A program made the position numbers and the translations under genes. Below, in pieces: positions 55,536-64,000 of a DNA stretch of 64,000 nt. Numbering within the stretch: the first letter of the stretch is position 1; each line of letters starts with the position of its first letter. The DNA lies in assembly GCA_009360345.1 (NCBI GenBank), contig SPDP01000001.1, forward strand, positions 992,001 through 1,056,000, in the 5' to 3' direction. Below the pieces are notes generated by a model. That model searched no databases and had not been told where the DNA came from. It worked only from the letters and a program-made list of their open reading frames with translations. Source of the DNA: Alcaligenaceae bacterium SAGV5 (lineage in GTDB: Bacteria > Pseudomonadota > Gammaproteobacteria > Burkholderiales > Burkholderiaceae_B).

Positions 55536-56114
55536 TCAACGCCGGGGAAACGGCTTGCTCAGAAAGCGCGATCCGGCCATCCCGAAGCGCCACGGCACGT
55601 CCAGCGCCTTCGAGATGCCGATGCGCGGCCCGATGGCGACATCCGGCACGCCTTCCCGCGCCACCAGTTCGAACGGCGGCTGGTCCAGCGACAGGCCGTC
55701 GAAGCGCCGATCGATGCCCAGGGCCTGCCCCACCCGCCCCGGTCCCGAGCACAACAATCGGGGGTCGTCCACGCCGCGCCGCTCGCGCATGGCATCCAGG
55801 CCATGGGTAGGCTCCAGCGCGCGTATCAGCACCCCGGCGCCATGACCGGATTCGCGGCAGACCAGGTTCAGGCACCAGTGAATGCCATACGACCGGTAGA
55901 CATAGGCCCGCCCCGGCTCGCCGAACATCGAGGCGTTGCGCGGCGTCGGCCCCGAGAAGCTGTGCGAGGCGGGGTCTTCCCTGTCATAGGCCTCGGCCTC
56001 CACGATGCGCCCCCCTACGCCGTCCACCAGCAAGGTCACACCGATCAGCAAAGGGCCGACCTCGGCCGAGGGGGCATGGAAATCGATATGGGCCAATCGG
56101 GTCTTGGAAAACAT
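55536..56114 (-). CDS. 3-methyladenine DNA glycosylase (AAG/Mpg family)
   Basis: 192 residues: [19 protein letters not shown] (catalytic Glu and intercalation region), [29 protein letters not shown] and [14 protein letters not shown]. It removes alkylated purines from DNA. GAGGAT precedes the ATG at 56114; longer in-frame codons upstream lack family similarity. Only a 130-base gap separates it from the Bug gene, in which nothing is seen. Confidence 0.93.
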   Translation of the reverse strand: MFSKTRLAHIDFHAPSAEVGPLLIGVTLLVDGVGGRIVEAEAYDREDPASHSFSGPTPRNASMFGEPGRAYVYRSYGIHWCLNLVCRESGHGAGVLIRALEPTHGLDAMRERRGVDDPRLLCSGPGRVGQALGIDRRFDGLSLDQPPFELVAREGVPDVAIGPRIGISKALDVPWRFGMAGSRFLSKPFPRR

Positions 56115-56312
56115 GGGGATCCTCGCGCTGCCCGCCACGGACGGAGACCCGCGCGCAGGCAGATATGCGGCGTCCGTTCTCGCGGCGAGAACAGAGTGTA
56201 TCCGCTGGGACGATTGCCGCCCGCCCTCGATCTCCCGATACTTTTGCCGACCCCCGCGTGCCCTCGGCACGGAGCGGGGCCACCTCCCGTTTGCTCGAAA
56301 GGATACGCACCC

Positions 56313-56639
56313 ATGGATAGACGCCAGGCCCTTCAGACGATGGCCGGCGCGGCAGGCTCCGCGCTGCTGCCCGCGATGCCCGCCCACGCCCAGCCCGGGC
56401 ATGGATATCTCGCAAAAACGGGGTTTCCGGGGGTGGGAAAGGCAAACGAACGGACGAGGTGCAGAAAGGCCGGCGGCCGGCGTACAATCGAGGGATTACC
56501 CCTCGATTACGCATGGCGCACGCCCAAGGCCTTGGAGCCCTGGGCCGCGGTGGAGGCGGGTTTGGCCAGCGCACCACGCATCACGGCGCGGAATCGCCCG
56601 GCGCGTGTGCTCGCCAAACAAGCTTTCTTGCCATTGTAA
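56313..56639 (+). pseudogene. Signal-peptide remnant upstream of ppsA
   Basis: The frame opens with AAAGGA and [20 protein letters not shown], then AMPAHAQPG: a convincing twin-Arg-like leader with an AxA cleavage site. After residue 30 the sequence becomes low-complexity and basic, with no recognisable mature domain, and runs to 56639 just before ppsA. This looks like the 5' end of an exported-protein gene whose body was lost. The remainder of the 537-base gap 56115-56651 shows no other gene. Confidence 0.4.
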
Positions 56640-56651
56640 TAGGGGACTTTC

Positions 56652-59015
56652 ATGTCTTATGTTGTGCCGTTCGAGCAGCTCCGGATGACGGATGTTGACT
56701 CGGTAGGAGGAAAGAACGCCTCACTTGGAGAGATGATCAGCCAGCTCACCGGCGCAGGTGTCCGCGTGCCCGGGGGCTTTGCCACGACGGCAGAGGCTTT
56801 CCGCGATTTCCTGAAGGATTCGGGCCTGGATACCCGGATCAACGAGCGCCTGTCTTCCCTGAATCCGGAAGACGTGCGCGCGCTCGCCGAAACCGGCGCG
56901 GAAATCCGGCAATGGATCGTCGACGCTCCGTTCTCGGCCAAGTTCGAGAAGGACATCCATGACGCGTTCGCCAAGCTCGACGCCGACGGCAAGGGCTCGT
57001 TCGCCGTCCGTTCGTCCGCCACCGCCGAAGACCTGCCCGACGCCTCGTTCGCCGGCCAGCAGGAAACCTTCCTGAACGTGGTCGGCATCGACGACGTGCT
57101 GGACAAGATCCGCCATGTGTTCGCGTCGCTGTACAACGATCGCGCCATCTCGTATCGCGTGCACAAGGGCTTTGCCCATGCCGACGTGGCCCTGTCCGCC
57201 GGCATCCAGCGCATGGTCCGTTCCGACACCGGCGCGGCCGGCGTCATGTTCACCATCGATACCGAATCGGGCTTCCCCGACGTCGTATTCATCACCTCGT
57301 CCTATGGCCTGGGCGAAACGGTGGTGCAGGGCGCGGTCAACCCCGACGAGTTCTACGTCTTCAAGCCCACGCTGGAAGCCGGCCACTATCCCATCGTCAG
57401 CCGCCGCATCGGCTCCAAGCTGATCAAGATGGAATTCGATCCTGCCCGCACCGAAGGCCGCGCCGTGCGCACCGTCGATGTCGCGCCCGAGCTGCGCAAC
57501 CGCTTCTCGCTGTCCGACGAGGACGTGATCGAGCTGGCGCGCTATGCCGTCATCATCGAGAAGCACTACGCCCGTCCCATGGACATCGAGTGGGGCCGCG
57601 ACGGCAACGACGGCAAGATCTACATCCTGCAGGCCCGTCCGGAAACCGTGAAGTCGCAGCAGGCCGGCAACGATGTGCAGCAGCGCTATCGCCTGAAGGC
57701 CACCGGCAACGTGCTGGTCACGGGCCGCGCCATCGGCCAGAAGATCGGCTCGGGCCCCGTGCGCCTGGTGGCCGATATCGCCGACATGGACAAGGTCCAG
57801 CCCGGCGACGTGCTGGTCACCGACATGACCGATCCCAACTGGGAGCCCGTCATGAAGCGCGCCTCGGCCATCGTCACCAACCGCGGTGGCCGCACCTGCC
57901 ACGCGGCCATCATCGCGCGTGAACTGGGTATCCCGGCGGTCGTGGGCAGCGGCGATGCCACCAGTCTCCTGGGCGACGGCGCCATGGTCACCGTGTCCTG
58001 CGCCGAAGGCGACGAAGGCCGGATCTACGACGGCCTGCTGGAAACCGAGGTCGAGGAAGTCCGCCGCGGCGAGATGCCCGCCATCGACGTCAAGATCATG
58101 ATGAACGTGGGCAACCCGCAACTGGCCTACGACTTCGCGCAGATCCCGAACGGCGGCGTGGGCCTGGCCCGCCTGGAATTCATCATCAACAACAACATCG
58201 GCATCCACCCCAAGGCCATCCTCGACTATCCGAATGTCGACGGCGACCTGAAAAAGGCGGTGGAGTCGGTGGCCCGGGGCTACGCCAGCCCGCGCGCATT
58301 CTTCGTCGACAAGCTGGCCGAAGGCATCGCCACGATCGCGGCGGCGTTCTATCCCAAGCCCGTCATCGTGCGCATGTCCGACTTCAAGTCGAACGAATAC
58401 CGCAAGCTGATCGGCGGCTCGCGCTACGAGCCCGAGGAAGAGAATCCCATGCTGGGCTTCCGCGGCGCGTCGCGCTATATCGCCGACGAGTTCGCCGAGT
58501 GCTTCCGCATGGAGTGCGAGGCGCTGCGCCGCGTGCGCCAGGAGATGGGCCTGACCAATGTCGAGATCATGATTCCCTTCGTGCGCACGCTCAAGCAGGC
58601 CGAGCGCGTGGTGGGGCTCCTGGCCGACAACCAGCTCAAGCGCGGCGAGAACGGCCTGCGCCTGATCATGATGTGCGAAGTGCCGTCCAACGCCGTGCTG
58701 GCCGAGCAGTTCCTGGAGTTCTTCGATGGCTTCTCGATCGGTTCGAACGACCTGACCCAGCTCACGCTGGGCCTGGACCGCGATTCCGGCCTGGAACTGC
58801 TGGCCGCCGACTTCGACGAACGGGACCCCGCCGTGCAGGCGCTGCTGTCGCGTGCCATCGAGGCGTGCCTGAAGGCGGACAAGTACGTGGGCATCTGCGG
58901 CCAGGGCCCGTCCGACCACCCGGATTTCGCGGTATGGCTGAAGGACCAGGGCATCAAGTCGATCTCGCTGAATCCGGACACCGTGGTCGACACCTGGAAG
59001 AAGTTGGCTGAGTAA
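56652..59015 (+). CDS. ppsA: Phosphoenolpyruvate synthase
   Basis: Converts pyruvate, ATP and water to PEP, AMP and phosphate for gluconeogenesis. 787 residues: ATP-grasp domain with [11 protein letters not shown] and [20 protein letters not shown], the phosphohistidine domain [20 protein letters not shown] (His about 417) and the C-terminal PEP/pyruvate barrel ending [15 protein letters not shown] with its catalytic Cys. No ppsR regulatory-protein gene is adjacent. Growth on organic acids, as suggested by the catabolic genes, would need this enzyme. Confidence 0.97.
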   Translation: MSYVVPFEQLRMTDVDSVGGKNASLGEMISQLTGAGVRVPGGFATTAEAFRDFLKDSGLDTRINERLSSLNPEDVRALAETGAEIRQWIVDAPFSAKFEKDIHDAFAKLDADGKGSFAVRSSATAEDLPDASFAGQQETFLNVVGIDDVLDKIRHVFASLYNDRAISYRVHKGFAHADVALSAGIQRMVRSDTGAAGVMFTIDTESGFPDVVFITSSYGLGETVVQGAVNPDEFYVFKPTLEAGHYPIVSRRIGSKLIKMEFDPARTEGRAVRTVDVAPELRNRFSLSDEDVIELARYAVIIEKHYARPMDIEWGRDGNDGKIYILQARPETVKSQQAGNDVQQRYRLKATGNVLVTGRAIGQKIGSGPVRLVADIADMDKVQPGDVLVTDMTDPNWEPVMKRASAIVTNRGGRTCHAAIIARELGIPAVVGSGDATSLLGDGAMVTVSCAEGDEGRIYDGLLETEVEEVRRGEMPAIDVKIMMNVGNPQLAYDFAQIPNGGVGLARLEFIINNNIGIHPKAILDYPNVDGDLKKAVESVARGYASPRAFFVDKLAEGIATIAAAFYPKPVIVRMSDFKSNEYRKLIGGSRYEPEEENPMLGFRGASRYIADEFAECFRMECEALRRVRQEMGLTNVEIMIPFVRTLKQAERVVGLLADNQLKRGENGLRLIMMCEVPSNAVLAEQFLEFFDGFSIGSNDLTQLTLGLDRDSGLELLAADFDERDPAVQALLSRAIEACLKADKYVGICGQGPSDHPDFAVWLKDQGIKSISLNPDTVVDTWKKLAE

Positions 59016-59047
59016 GCCCTTGGCGTTCTTCGTGGCGCCATGAAAAG

Positions 59048-59076
59048 CGGGACCGCGGCGCGGTCCCGTTTTTTTA
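59048..59076 (+). terminator. ppsA terminator
   Basis: CGGGACCGC (59048-59056) pairs with GCGGTCCCG (59060-59068) across GGC, followed by seven T. It also lies just beyond the 3' end of the convergent DUF1330 gene. Confidence 0.88.
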
Positions 59077-59077
59077 T

Positions 59078-59521
59078 TCAGCTCGTCTGCCCGATCTGCG
59101 TCAATGGCAGAAGCCGGGCGTCTTCGATGGCAGCCGTTCTATGGCCCATGCCTGCCAGATACGCCGCGTTGTTCGCGAAATCCAGGAATGACTCGACGCT
59201 GCCTTGCCTGACCATCATGGCGAGGTCCCAGCGTTCGTTCTCCGGGCCGATCAAGAGCGGGCCGCCGGTCCCAAGGAACAGAAGGTCCCCACCGCTTGCG
59301 CGCAGGAACGGGAGGGTGTGATGGATATAGCGATCGAAGGCTTGCGCGCCGCTGATGGGCGCTTTCGGCGCCAGTTCCGGATTCGCGGTGTAGTCGGCGA
59401 TCTCGCGAAAGCGCAGCAGGTTCAACATGACGACGTTGCCTTGCATTTTCCTCATGACGAATGCGCGGCCGGATTGCTGCGTGGGCTCCAGATAGCGAAT
59501 GGGTTGGGTGGGCGGCGCCAT
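59078..59521 (-). CDS. DUF1330 family protein
   Basis: 147 residues with a dimeric alpha/beta-barrel (ferredoxin-like) core: GNVVMLNLLRFREIADYTAN, FDRYIHHTLPFLRASGGDLL and WDLAMMVRQGSVESFLDFAN. Function is unknown. The ATG at 59521 follows AGGAAG; a TTG two codons upstream is possible. It stands alone behind two strong palindromes that look like repressor sites. Confidence 0.8.
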   Translation of the reverse strand: MAPPTQPIRYLEPTQQSGRAFVMRKMQGNVVMLNLLRFREIADYTANPELAPKAPISGAQAFDRYIHHTLPFLRASGGDLLFLGTGGPLLIGPENERWDLAMMVRQGSVESFLDFANNAAYLAGMGHRTAAIEDARLLPLTQIGQTS

Positions 59522-59563
59522 GTTCAAGTACTTCCTGTTCGGCCAAAGGTGAATTCATGCAAA

Positions 59564-59605
59564 TTTTACCCGGGTAAAAATAACTCGTCAATATTACCCG
59601 GGTAA
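59564..59605. promoter_or_regulatory. Two TTACCCGGGTAA palindromes before the DUF1330 gene
   Basis: TTTTACCCGGGTAAAA (59564-59579) is a 16-bp perfect palindrome; TTACCCGGGTAA (59594-59605) repeats its core. Centres are 28 bases apart. They lie 43 bases upstream of the DUF1330 start and 24 past the end of the beta-lactamase-fold gene. The form suggests a TetR/MarR-type repressor, but no such gene is in the window. Confidence 0.65.
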
Positions 59606-59628
59606 ATATTTGCCGGTGCCGCCCGCCC

Positions 59629-61551
59629 TCAGCCCACGGATGCCTCGTAGGTCCAGCTGCCTATGGTCAGCGTCTCCTTGCCGCCGGCCGTGGCGAAATG
59701 CAGCTCGTACAGGTCGCGGCCGGCGTTGGCGGGGATCTTGACGGCCATGCCGGCGCGGTCGGCGGACAGCGGGGCCAGGAGCTGGTATTCGGGCGTGCCG
59801 TCGTCGTAGCTGCTGTTGCGGACCAGGATGTAGCCCGGCAGTTCGGGCAGGCCGCCCAGCGTGGCGTAGGGCGTGCCGCTCAAGGTGGACGGCATGGTCG
59901 TGGCGGCCTCGTTGGTGACGGTCCAGGTCTTGCCCAGCCGCGCCTGCCAGGCGGCGCCCAGGGGGGGCAGCGGAAGCACTTGCTGGCCCACGGGCAGCGT
60001 TGTCTCGGTGTAGCCGGCGCCGAACAGGGGGCCGCGCAGCATCAGGTAGCGATAGCGGGTGGGCTGGCCGTTCGCGTCGGTGCCGGACACGACCTCGAAG
60101 CGGTAGCTGATGGGGCCGTCGTTGCCCCACCACCAGCCGTCGCCGCGGTAGCGGTACGTGGCGCCGCCGTTCATCGGCTGCCAGGCGGTGCCGTTCCAGG
60201 AGGACAGCGAGAAACTGCCGTCCTGGTTGGCGGTGACCCGCGTGGGCTGGTTGTAGTTGGCGTAGATGCCAACGGCGTCGGCCAGGCCGGGCGATGTTGC
60301 CACGGGCGGCGCGGCCCGGGCGACCCGCGGCGGCAGGGCGCGTATCGTGCCGTCCTCGACCAGGGCGCGCAGCAGCACGCCTTCGGCCAGCGCGCCGGCG
60401 CGATAGGTGTCGGCGAGCTGGGCATTGCCGGTATTGCCGGTCACCATCAGGGCCAGCCGCTGGTCCGGCAGCACGTAGAAGTCACTCGAGAAAAAGGTGG
60501 TGCCGCCGTTCTTCTGCCAGGCCCGGATGCCGGCCGCGGCCAGGCCGGGGTGCCGCACGCTGTCCCAGCCCAGCCCCCACATCCATTCCGGCGAAGGATT
60601 GATGGCCAGGCCCGTGGTCTGGTCGGTACCCATCTGCGCGATGCCGTCGGCCGACACGATGCGCCGCGACTGGTAGACCCCGCGTTCGAGCAGCATGCGC
60701 GCGAGCTTCATCATGTCGCCGGGCGTGGCGGTCAGGCCGCCGGTGGCCAGCGGATTGACGAACTCCTGGGGGTACTGCCTGCCGTTCGAATAAGGCAGCG
60801 CGAACGAGCCGCCCGCGGGTTTCTTCGTCAGGAAGCTGGAGTCGGCCATGTCCAGGGGCGTCAGCACGTTGGCCTGGACGAAGCTGGCGTAGTCCTGCCT
60901 GGCGAGGGCCGCCACCAGACGCTCGACCATCGTGAAGCCATCGTTGCAATAGACCGCCAGTTCGCCGGGCAGGTGCTTCAGATGCTGGTCGGCCAGGGCT
61001 GCTTCGGCATGGGCCGCGTAGCCCGGTATGGGCTCGAAGGCGAAGGCGTCGCGCATGCTGGTGCCGGGCAGGCCGGAGGAATGCGAAAGCAGGTGCCGGG
61101 TCGTGATCTGTGCGTACTCGGGCGACAGCATCGTGAAGCCGGGCAGGTAGCGCGCCACGGGCGCGTCCAGGTCCAGCAGCCCGCGGTCCCGCAGGATCAT
61201 GGCGGCCAGCGCCGCCAGCACCTTGCTGACCGAACCGATGTTGAAGCGCGTCAGGACGGTGGCCGTCACGTTGTCCTGGACCGAGGCGCGGCCGAAGGCC
61301 TGCTGCCAGACCACGGTGTCGTTCTTGAGCAGGGCGATCGAGACCGCGGCTGCGTTGCCGGGATCGCCCGCCAGGGCGCGCGCGATTTCCTGGCGGCCCC
61401 ATTCGATCGTCTGCGCGTAGGCGGCGGGCGTCGGACCGTCGCCCCCGCCACAGCCCGGCAGGACCGAGGCCAGCACGCCGGCACCGCCATAGCCCAGGAA
61501 CTGCCGCCGGCTGGCGGATGGAGGGTGGGCGGGGACGGGTGGTGCGCGCAT
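59629..61551 (-). CDS. Beta-lactamase-fold serine hydrolase, Tat-type lipoprotein
   Basis: 640 residues. The leader SRRQFLGYGGAGVLASVLPG ends in a lipobox before Cys, so it may be a Tat-exported lipoprotein. The class C beta-lactamase/PBP-like domain (about 45-400) has SVSK as the SxxK motif, a YCN/YSN motif and LLSHSSGLPGTSM. A C-terminal beta-rich extension (about 400-640, WNGTAWQPMNGGATYRY, DGWWWGNDGPISYRF) is of unknown fold. It may be an esterase or peptidase rather than a drug-resistance enzyme. GGAGGAACC precedes the ATG. Confidence 0.85.
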   Translation of the reverse strand: MRAPPVPAHPPSASRRQFLGYGGAGVLASVLPGCGGGDGPTPAAYAQTIEWGRQEIARALAGDPGNAAAVSIALLKNDTVVWQQAFGRASVQDNVTATVLTRFNIGSVSKVLAALAAMILRDRGLLDLDAPVARYLPGFTMLSPEYAQITTRHLLSHSSGLPGTSMRDAFAFEPIPGYAAHAEAALADQHLKHLPGELAVYCNDGFTMVERLVAALARQDYASFVQANVLTPLDMADSSFLTKKPAGGSFALPYSNGRQYPQEFVNPLATGGLTATPGDMMKLARMLLERGVYQSRRIVSADGIAQMGTDQTTGLAINPSPEWMWGLGWDSVRHPGLAAAGIRAWQKNGGTTFFSSDFYVLPDQRLALMVTGNTGNAQLADTYRAGALAEGVLLRALVEDGTIRALPPRVARAAPPVATSPGLADAVGIYANYNQPTRVTANQDGSFSLSSWNGTAWQPMNGGATYRYRGDGWWWGNDGPISYRFEVVSGTDANGQPTRYRYLMLRGPLFGAGYTETTLPVGQQVLPLPPLGAAWQARLGKTWTVTNEAATTMPSTLSGTPYATLGGLPELPGYILVRNSSYDDGTPEYQLLAPLSADRAGMAVKIPANAGRDLYELHFATAGGKETLTIGSWTYEASVG

Positions 61552-61695
61552 AGTGGTTCCTCCGGTTGCCGGGGGCGTGCCGGGCGGCAATTCCCCCGCG
61601 CAGGCATAATAGCGGCAGATACGTCACTGCGGCGCGTTTCGCGCCGCACGGCCGTGCCGGCGGGCCGCGTCCGCTCTCGCTCGAAGGAGGCAACT

Positions 61696-62124
61696 ATGAA
61701 TCCCGCCTGGGTATGGTTCGGTCTGATGGCCCTGGCCCTGATCGGCGAAGTGATGACCGGCACCTTCTATCTGCTCATGGTCGCCGTCGGTTTCGCCGTG
61801 GCCGGCATCGCGGCCTGGCTGGGCGTGGACATCGCCTGGCAACTGGTGTCGTGCGCGGCGGCGGTGGTGCTGTGCACGCTGCTGCTCAAGCGCCTGAACG
61901 TCCTGAAGAAGCGTGGTTCGCCGCCGTCTTCCAACGCCAACGTCAACATGGACATCGGCCAGACCGTCAAGGTCGAGGCCTGGAACGAAGATCGCACCGC
62001 ACGGGTCTGGTATCGTGGGGCGCACTGGCAGGCCGAGCTGGCGCCCGGGGCCGAGCCGGTCGCCGGGCAGTTCGTGATCACCGAGATGCGCGGCAACAGC
62101 CTCGTTCTTTCGCCCACTCGCTAA
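61696..62124 (+). CDS. NfeD-like membrane protein
   Basis: 142 residues: two N-terminal membrane segments (about 5-40 and 45-65) followed by an OB-fold domain (GQTVKVEAW, RVWYRGAHWQAEL, GNSLVLSP). NfeD proteins partner with SPFH/stomatin proteins in membrane microdomains. AAGGAGG precedes the ATG. The SPFH gene follows after 51 bases, so they form an operon. Confidence 0.93.
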   Translation: MNPAWVWFGLMALALIGEVMTGTFYLLMVAVGFAVAGIAAWLGVDIAWQLVSCAAAVVLCTLLLKRLNVLKKRGSPPSSNANVNMDIGQTVKVEAWNEDRTARVWYRGAHWQAELAPGAEPVAGQFVITEMRGNSLVLSPTR

Positions 62125-62175
62125 GGCCGTCGCGGACGGCCTTCCCGTATCTGGCAATACCCACAAGGAAGCACC

Positions 62176-63105
62176 ATGAGCGCATCCACCATCGTCCTGC
62201 TGGTCATCGTTTTCCTGGCCATCCTCATCGTCGTCAAGGCCATCGCCATCGTTCCGCAGCAGCATGCGTGGGTGGTTGAACGCCTGGGCAAGTTCGACCG
62301 CGTGCTGGCGCCCGGCGCCGGCTTCGTGATCCCGTTCATCGAGCGCGTGGCCTACAAGCACTCGCTCAAGGAAATCCCGCTGGACGTGCCCAGCCAGGTC
62401 TGCATCACGCGCGACAACACGCAATTGCAGGTGGACGGCATCCTGTACTTCCAGGTCACCGACGCGATGCGCGCCTCGTACGGCTCGTCCAACTACATCG
62501 TCGCCATCACCCAGCTGGCCCAGACCACGCTGCGTTCGGTCATCGGCAAGCTGGAGCTGGACAAGACCTTCGAAGAGCGCGAGCAGATCAACAGCAGCAT
62601 CGTCAGCGCGCTGGACGAGGCTGCCCTGAACTGGGGCGTGAAGGTGCTGCGCTACGAGATCAAGGACCTGACGCCGCCGGCCGAGATCCTGCGCGCCATG
62701 CAGGCCCAGATCACCGCCGAGCGCGAGAAGCGGGCGCTGATCGCGGCGTCCGAAGGCCGCCGCCAGGAGCAGATCAACATCGCCACCGGCGAGCGCGAGG
62801 CCGCCATCGCGCGTTCCGAGGGCGAGAAGCAGGCCCAGATCAACCAGGCCCAGGGCGAGGCCAACGCCGTCGTGACCGTGGCCGACGCCACCGCCAAGGC
62901 CATCATCCAGGTGGCCGAAGCCATCAAGCACCCGGGCGGCATGGAGGCGGTCAACCTCAAGGTGGCCGAGCGCTACGTCGATGCCTTCGGCAACCTGGCC
63001 AAGACCAACAACACGCTGATCGTGCCCGCCAACGTCAGCGATATCAGCGGCCTGATCGCCTCGGCGCTGACCGTGGTCAAGGGTACCCGGGCCGGTCAGG
63101 GCTGA
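62176..63105 (+). CDS. SPFH/Band-7 (stomatin-like, QmcA-type) protein
   Basis: 309 residues: one N-terminal membrane segment (about 4-27), the SPFH domain (VPQQHAWVVERLGKFDRVLA, CITRDNTQLQVDGILYFQV) and a long Ala/Glu coiled coil (about 190-240) with QAQITAEREKRALIAASEGR. It oligomerises into large membrane rings and is thought to guard FtsH-type proteases or membrane quality. Start spacing to AAGGAAG is good. Confidence 0.95.
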   Translation: MSASTIVLLVIVFLAILIVVKAIAIVPQQHAWVVERLGKFDRVLAPGAGFVIPFIERVAYKHSLKEIPLDVPSQVCITRDNTQLQVDGILYFQVTDAMRASYGSSNYIVAITQLAQTTLRSVIGKLELDKTFEEREQINSSIVSALDEAALNWGVKVLRYEIKDLTPPAEILRAMQAQITAEREKRALIAASEGRRQEQINIATGEREAAIARSEGEKQAQINQAQGEANAVVTVADATAKAIIQVAEAIKHPGGMEAVNLKVAERYVDAFGNLAKTNNTLIVPANVSDISGLIASALTVVKGTRAGQG

Positions 63106-63117
63106 TTCCCGCCGCCC

Positions 63118-64000
63118 TCAACCCGAGGGCAGCTCCAGCACGGCCTTGGCCAGGATGTTGCGCTGGATCTCGTTGCTGCCGGCGAAGATCTTCGCGCCCA
63201 GCGCATTGAACAGCGGCGCCACCACATGCAGGTCGATCTCGTCCGAGCGGACGTGGTCGCGCGCCGCGCCGTACTCGCCGGCGGCCTCGATCAGCAGCAG
63301 GGCCAGCCGTTCGTAGGTCTCGGTGGACCAGATCTTCAGGACCGACACGGTGGGCGGGATGGCCGCCCCGCGCTTGGCCAGTTCGGCGAAGCCGCCGTAT
63401 GCCGCGCCCAGGTCCAGCGTGTCGAGCCGCAGGGCGGTGTAGCGCGCGGCGAAGGCGGGGTCGTCCAACAGGCCGCGCTGGCGCGCCAGCTTCTCGACCT
63501 GCCGCAGCGTGTGCTGGGAATGCTTGGGGCTGCCGGTGAACAGGCGCTCGAAGCCCAGCAGCGCCTTGGCCACGGTCCAGCCGTCGTTCAGACGGCCCAC
63601 CAGATTCTCGCGCGGGACCCGGACGCGGTCGAAGAAGACCTCGCAGAACTCCCGCTCGTCGGCGATGTTGCGGATGGGGCGCACGGTGATGCCGGGTGTC
63701 TTCAGGTCCACCAGGAGGAAGCTGATGCCGGCTTGCTTCTTCGCCGTCTTGTCGGTGCGCACGAGCATGAACATGTGCGTGCCGTCCGAGCCCCAGGTGG
63801 TCCAGGTCTTCTGGCCATCGACGATGAAATGATCGCCGTCCGGCACGGCTTGCGTGCGCACGGCGGCCAGGTCCGAACCGGCGTTGGGCTCTGAATAGCC
63901 CTGGATCCAGACGTGCTCGCCTTTCAGGATGGCGGGCAGGAAGCGGGCCCGCTGTTCTTCGGTGCCGAAGCGCATGAGGATGGGCCCGACCATGTTCAGG
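63118..64000 (-). CDS. Acyl-CoA dehydrogenase, 5' end outside window
   Basis: The last 293 codons of an ACAD are visible; the N-terminus lies beyond the right edge. Motifs are WIQGYSEPNAGSDLAAVRTQ (flavin and acyl contact), HFIVDGQKTWTTWG and the C-terminal FAGSNEIQRNILAK. The catalytic base position could not be assigned without alignment. It oxidises an acyl-CoA with FAD in the cytoplasm. It converges on the SPFH gene with 12 bases between stops. Confidence 0.93.
   Translation of the reverse strand, partial: LNMVGPILMRFGTEEQRARFLPAILKGEHVWIQGYSEPNAGSDLAAVRTQAVPDGDHFIVDGQKTWTTWGSDGTHMFMLVRTDKTAKKQAGISFLLVDLKTPGITVRPIRNIADEREFCEVFFDRVRVPRENLVGRLNDGWTVAKALLGFERLFTGSPKHSQHTLRQVEKLARQRGLLDDPAFAARYTALRLDTLDLGAAYGGFAELAKRGAAIPPTVSVLKIWSTETYERLALLLIEAAGEYGAARDHVRSDEIDLHVVAPLFNALGAKIFAGSNEIQRNILAKAVLELPSG

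Overview
The window is about 64 kb of high-GC chromosome from a beta-proteobacterium. The best match is the Alcaligenaceae (Bordetella or Achromobacter type). Support comes from four Bug-type tripartite-tricarboxylate-transporter binding proteins without membrane partners, from the gene blocks ftsK-lolA-rarA-serS and nadE-glnB, and from the codon bias. No rRNA operon, CRISPR array or intact insertion sequence was seen.

Layout. 1-2.4 kb: a partial Bug gene diverges from a UbiD-type decarboxylase gene. 2.5-4.55 kb: a decayed integrated element abuts tRNA-Ser(CGA); it carries an integrase tail, a broken small gene and small membrane ORFs. 4.7-12.8 kb: housekeeping genes (DUF1328 protein, serS, rarA, lolA, ftsK, trxB and an Smr-domain gene that contains a dispersed repeat). 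12.8-15.8 kb: sulfate transport genes sbp-cysT-cysW. 15.9-19 kb: a DNA-binding citrate-synthase-like protein divergent from a Bug protein and a class II aldolase. 19-24.9 kb: glnB, nadE, an acyltransferase, a LytTR regulator and argH. 25-34.3 kb: a Tad/Flp pilus locus transcribed as one overlapping minus-strand operon.

34.3-49.2 kb: a catabolic island whose two ends carry a 48-bp direct repeat (47 of 48 identical). It holds divergent IclR and LysR regulators and three minus-strand operons. Operon 1 encodes a Rieske oxygenase alpha/beta pair, a gamma-resorcylate/PicC-type decarboxylase, a NicX-like dihydroxypyridine ring-cleavage dioxygenase, a NicF-like amidase, a CoA-transferase and an HMG-CoA-lyase-like enzyme. 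Operon 2 encodes a Bug protein and a 4,5-dihydroxyphthalate-decarboxylase-like protein. Operon 3 encodes an aldehyde dehydrogenase and a TPP-dependent decarboxylase. Each operon is preceded by a near-identical 19-bp palindrome of the form CATCG-N9-CGATG with the LysR-type T-N11-A pattern. The gene set reads as a complete route for an N-heteroaromatic acid, possibly a pyridine dicarboxylate, that does not match any single pathway I know. It is the most interesting object in the window.

49.2-64 kb: SYLF lipoprotein, alpha/beta hydrolase, OmpA-like lipoprotein, GNAT enzyme, LysR regulator, a CoA-transferase/Bug pair, 3-methyladenine glycosylase, a Tat-leader remnant, ppsA, a DUF1330 gene behind two TTACCCGGGTAA palindromes, a beta-lactamase-fold lipoprotein, an NfeD/SPFH pair and a partial acyl-CoA dehydrogenase.
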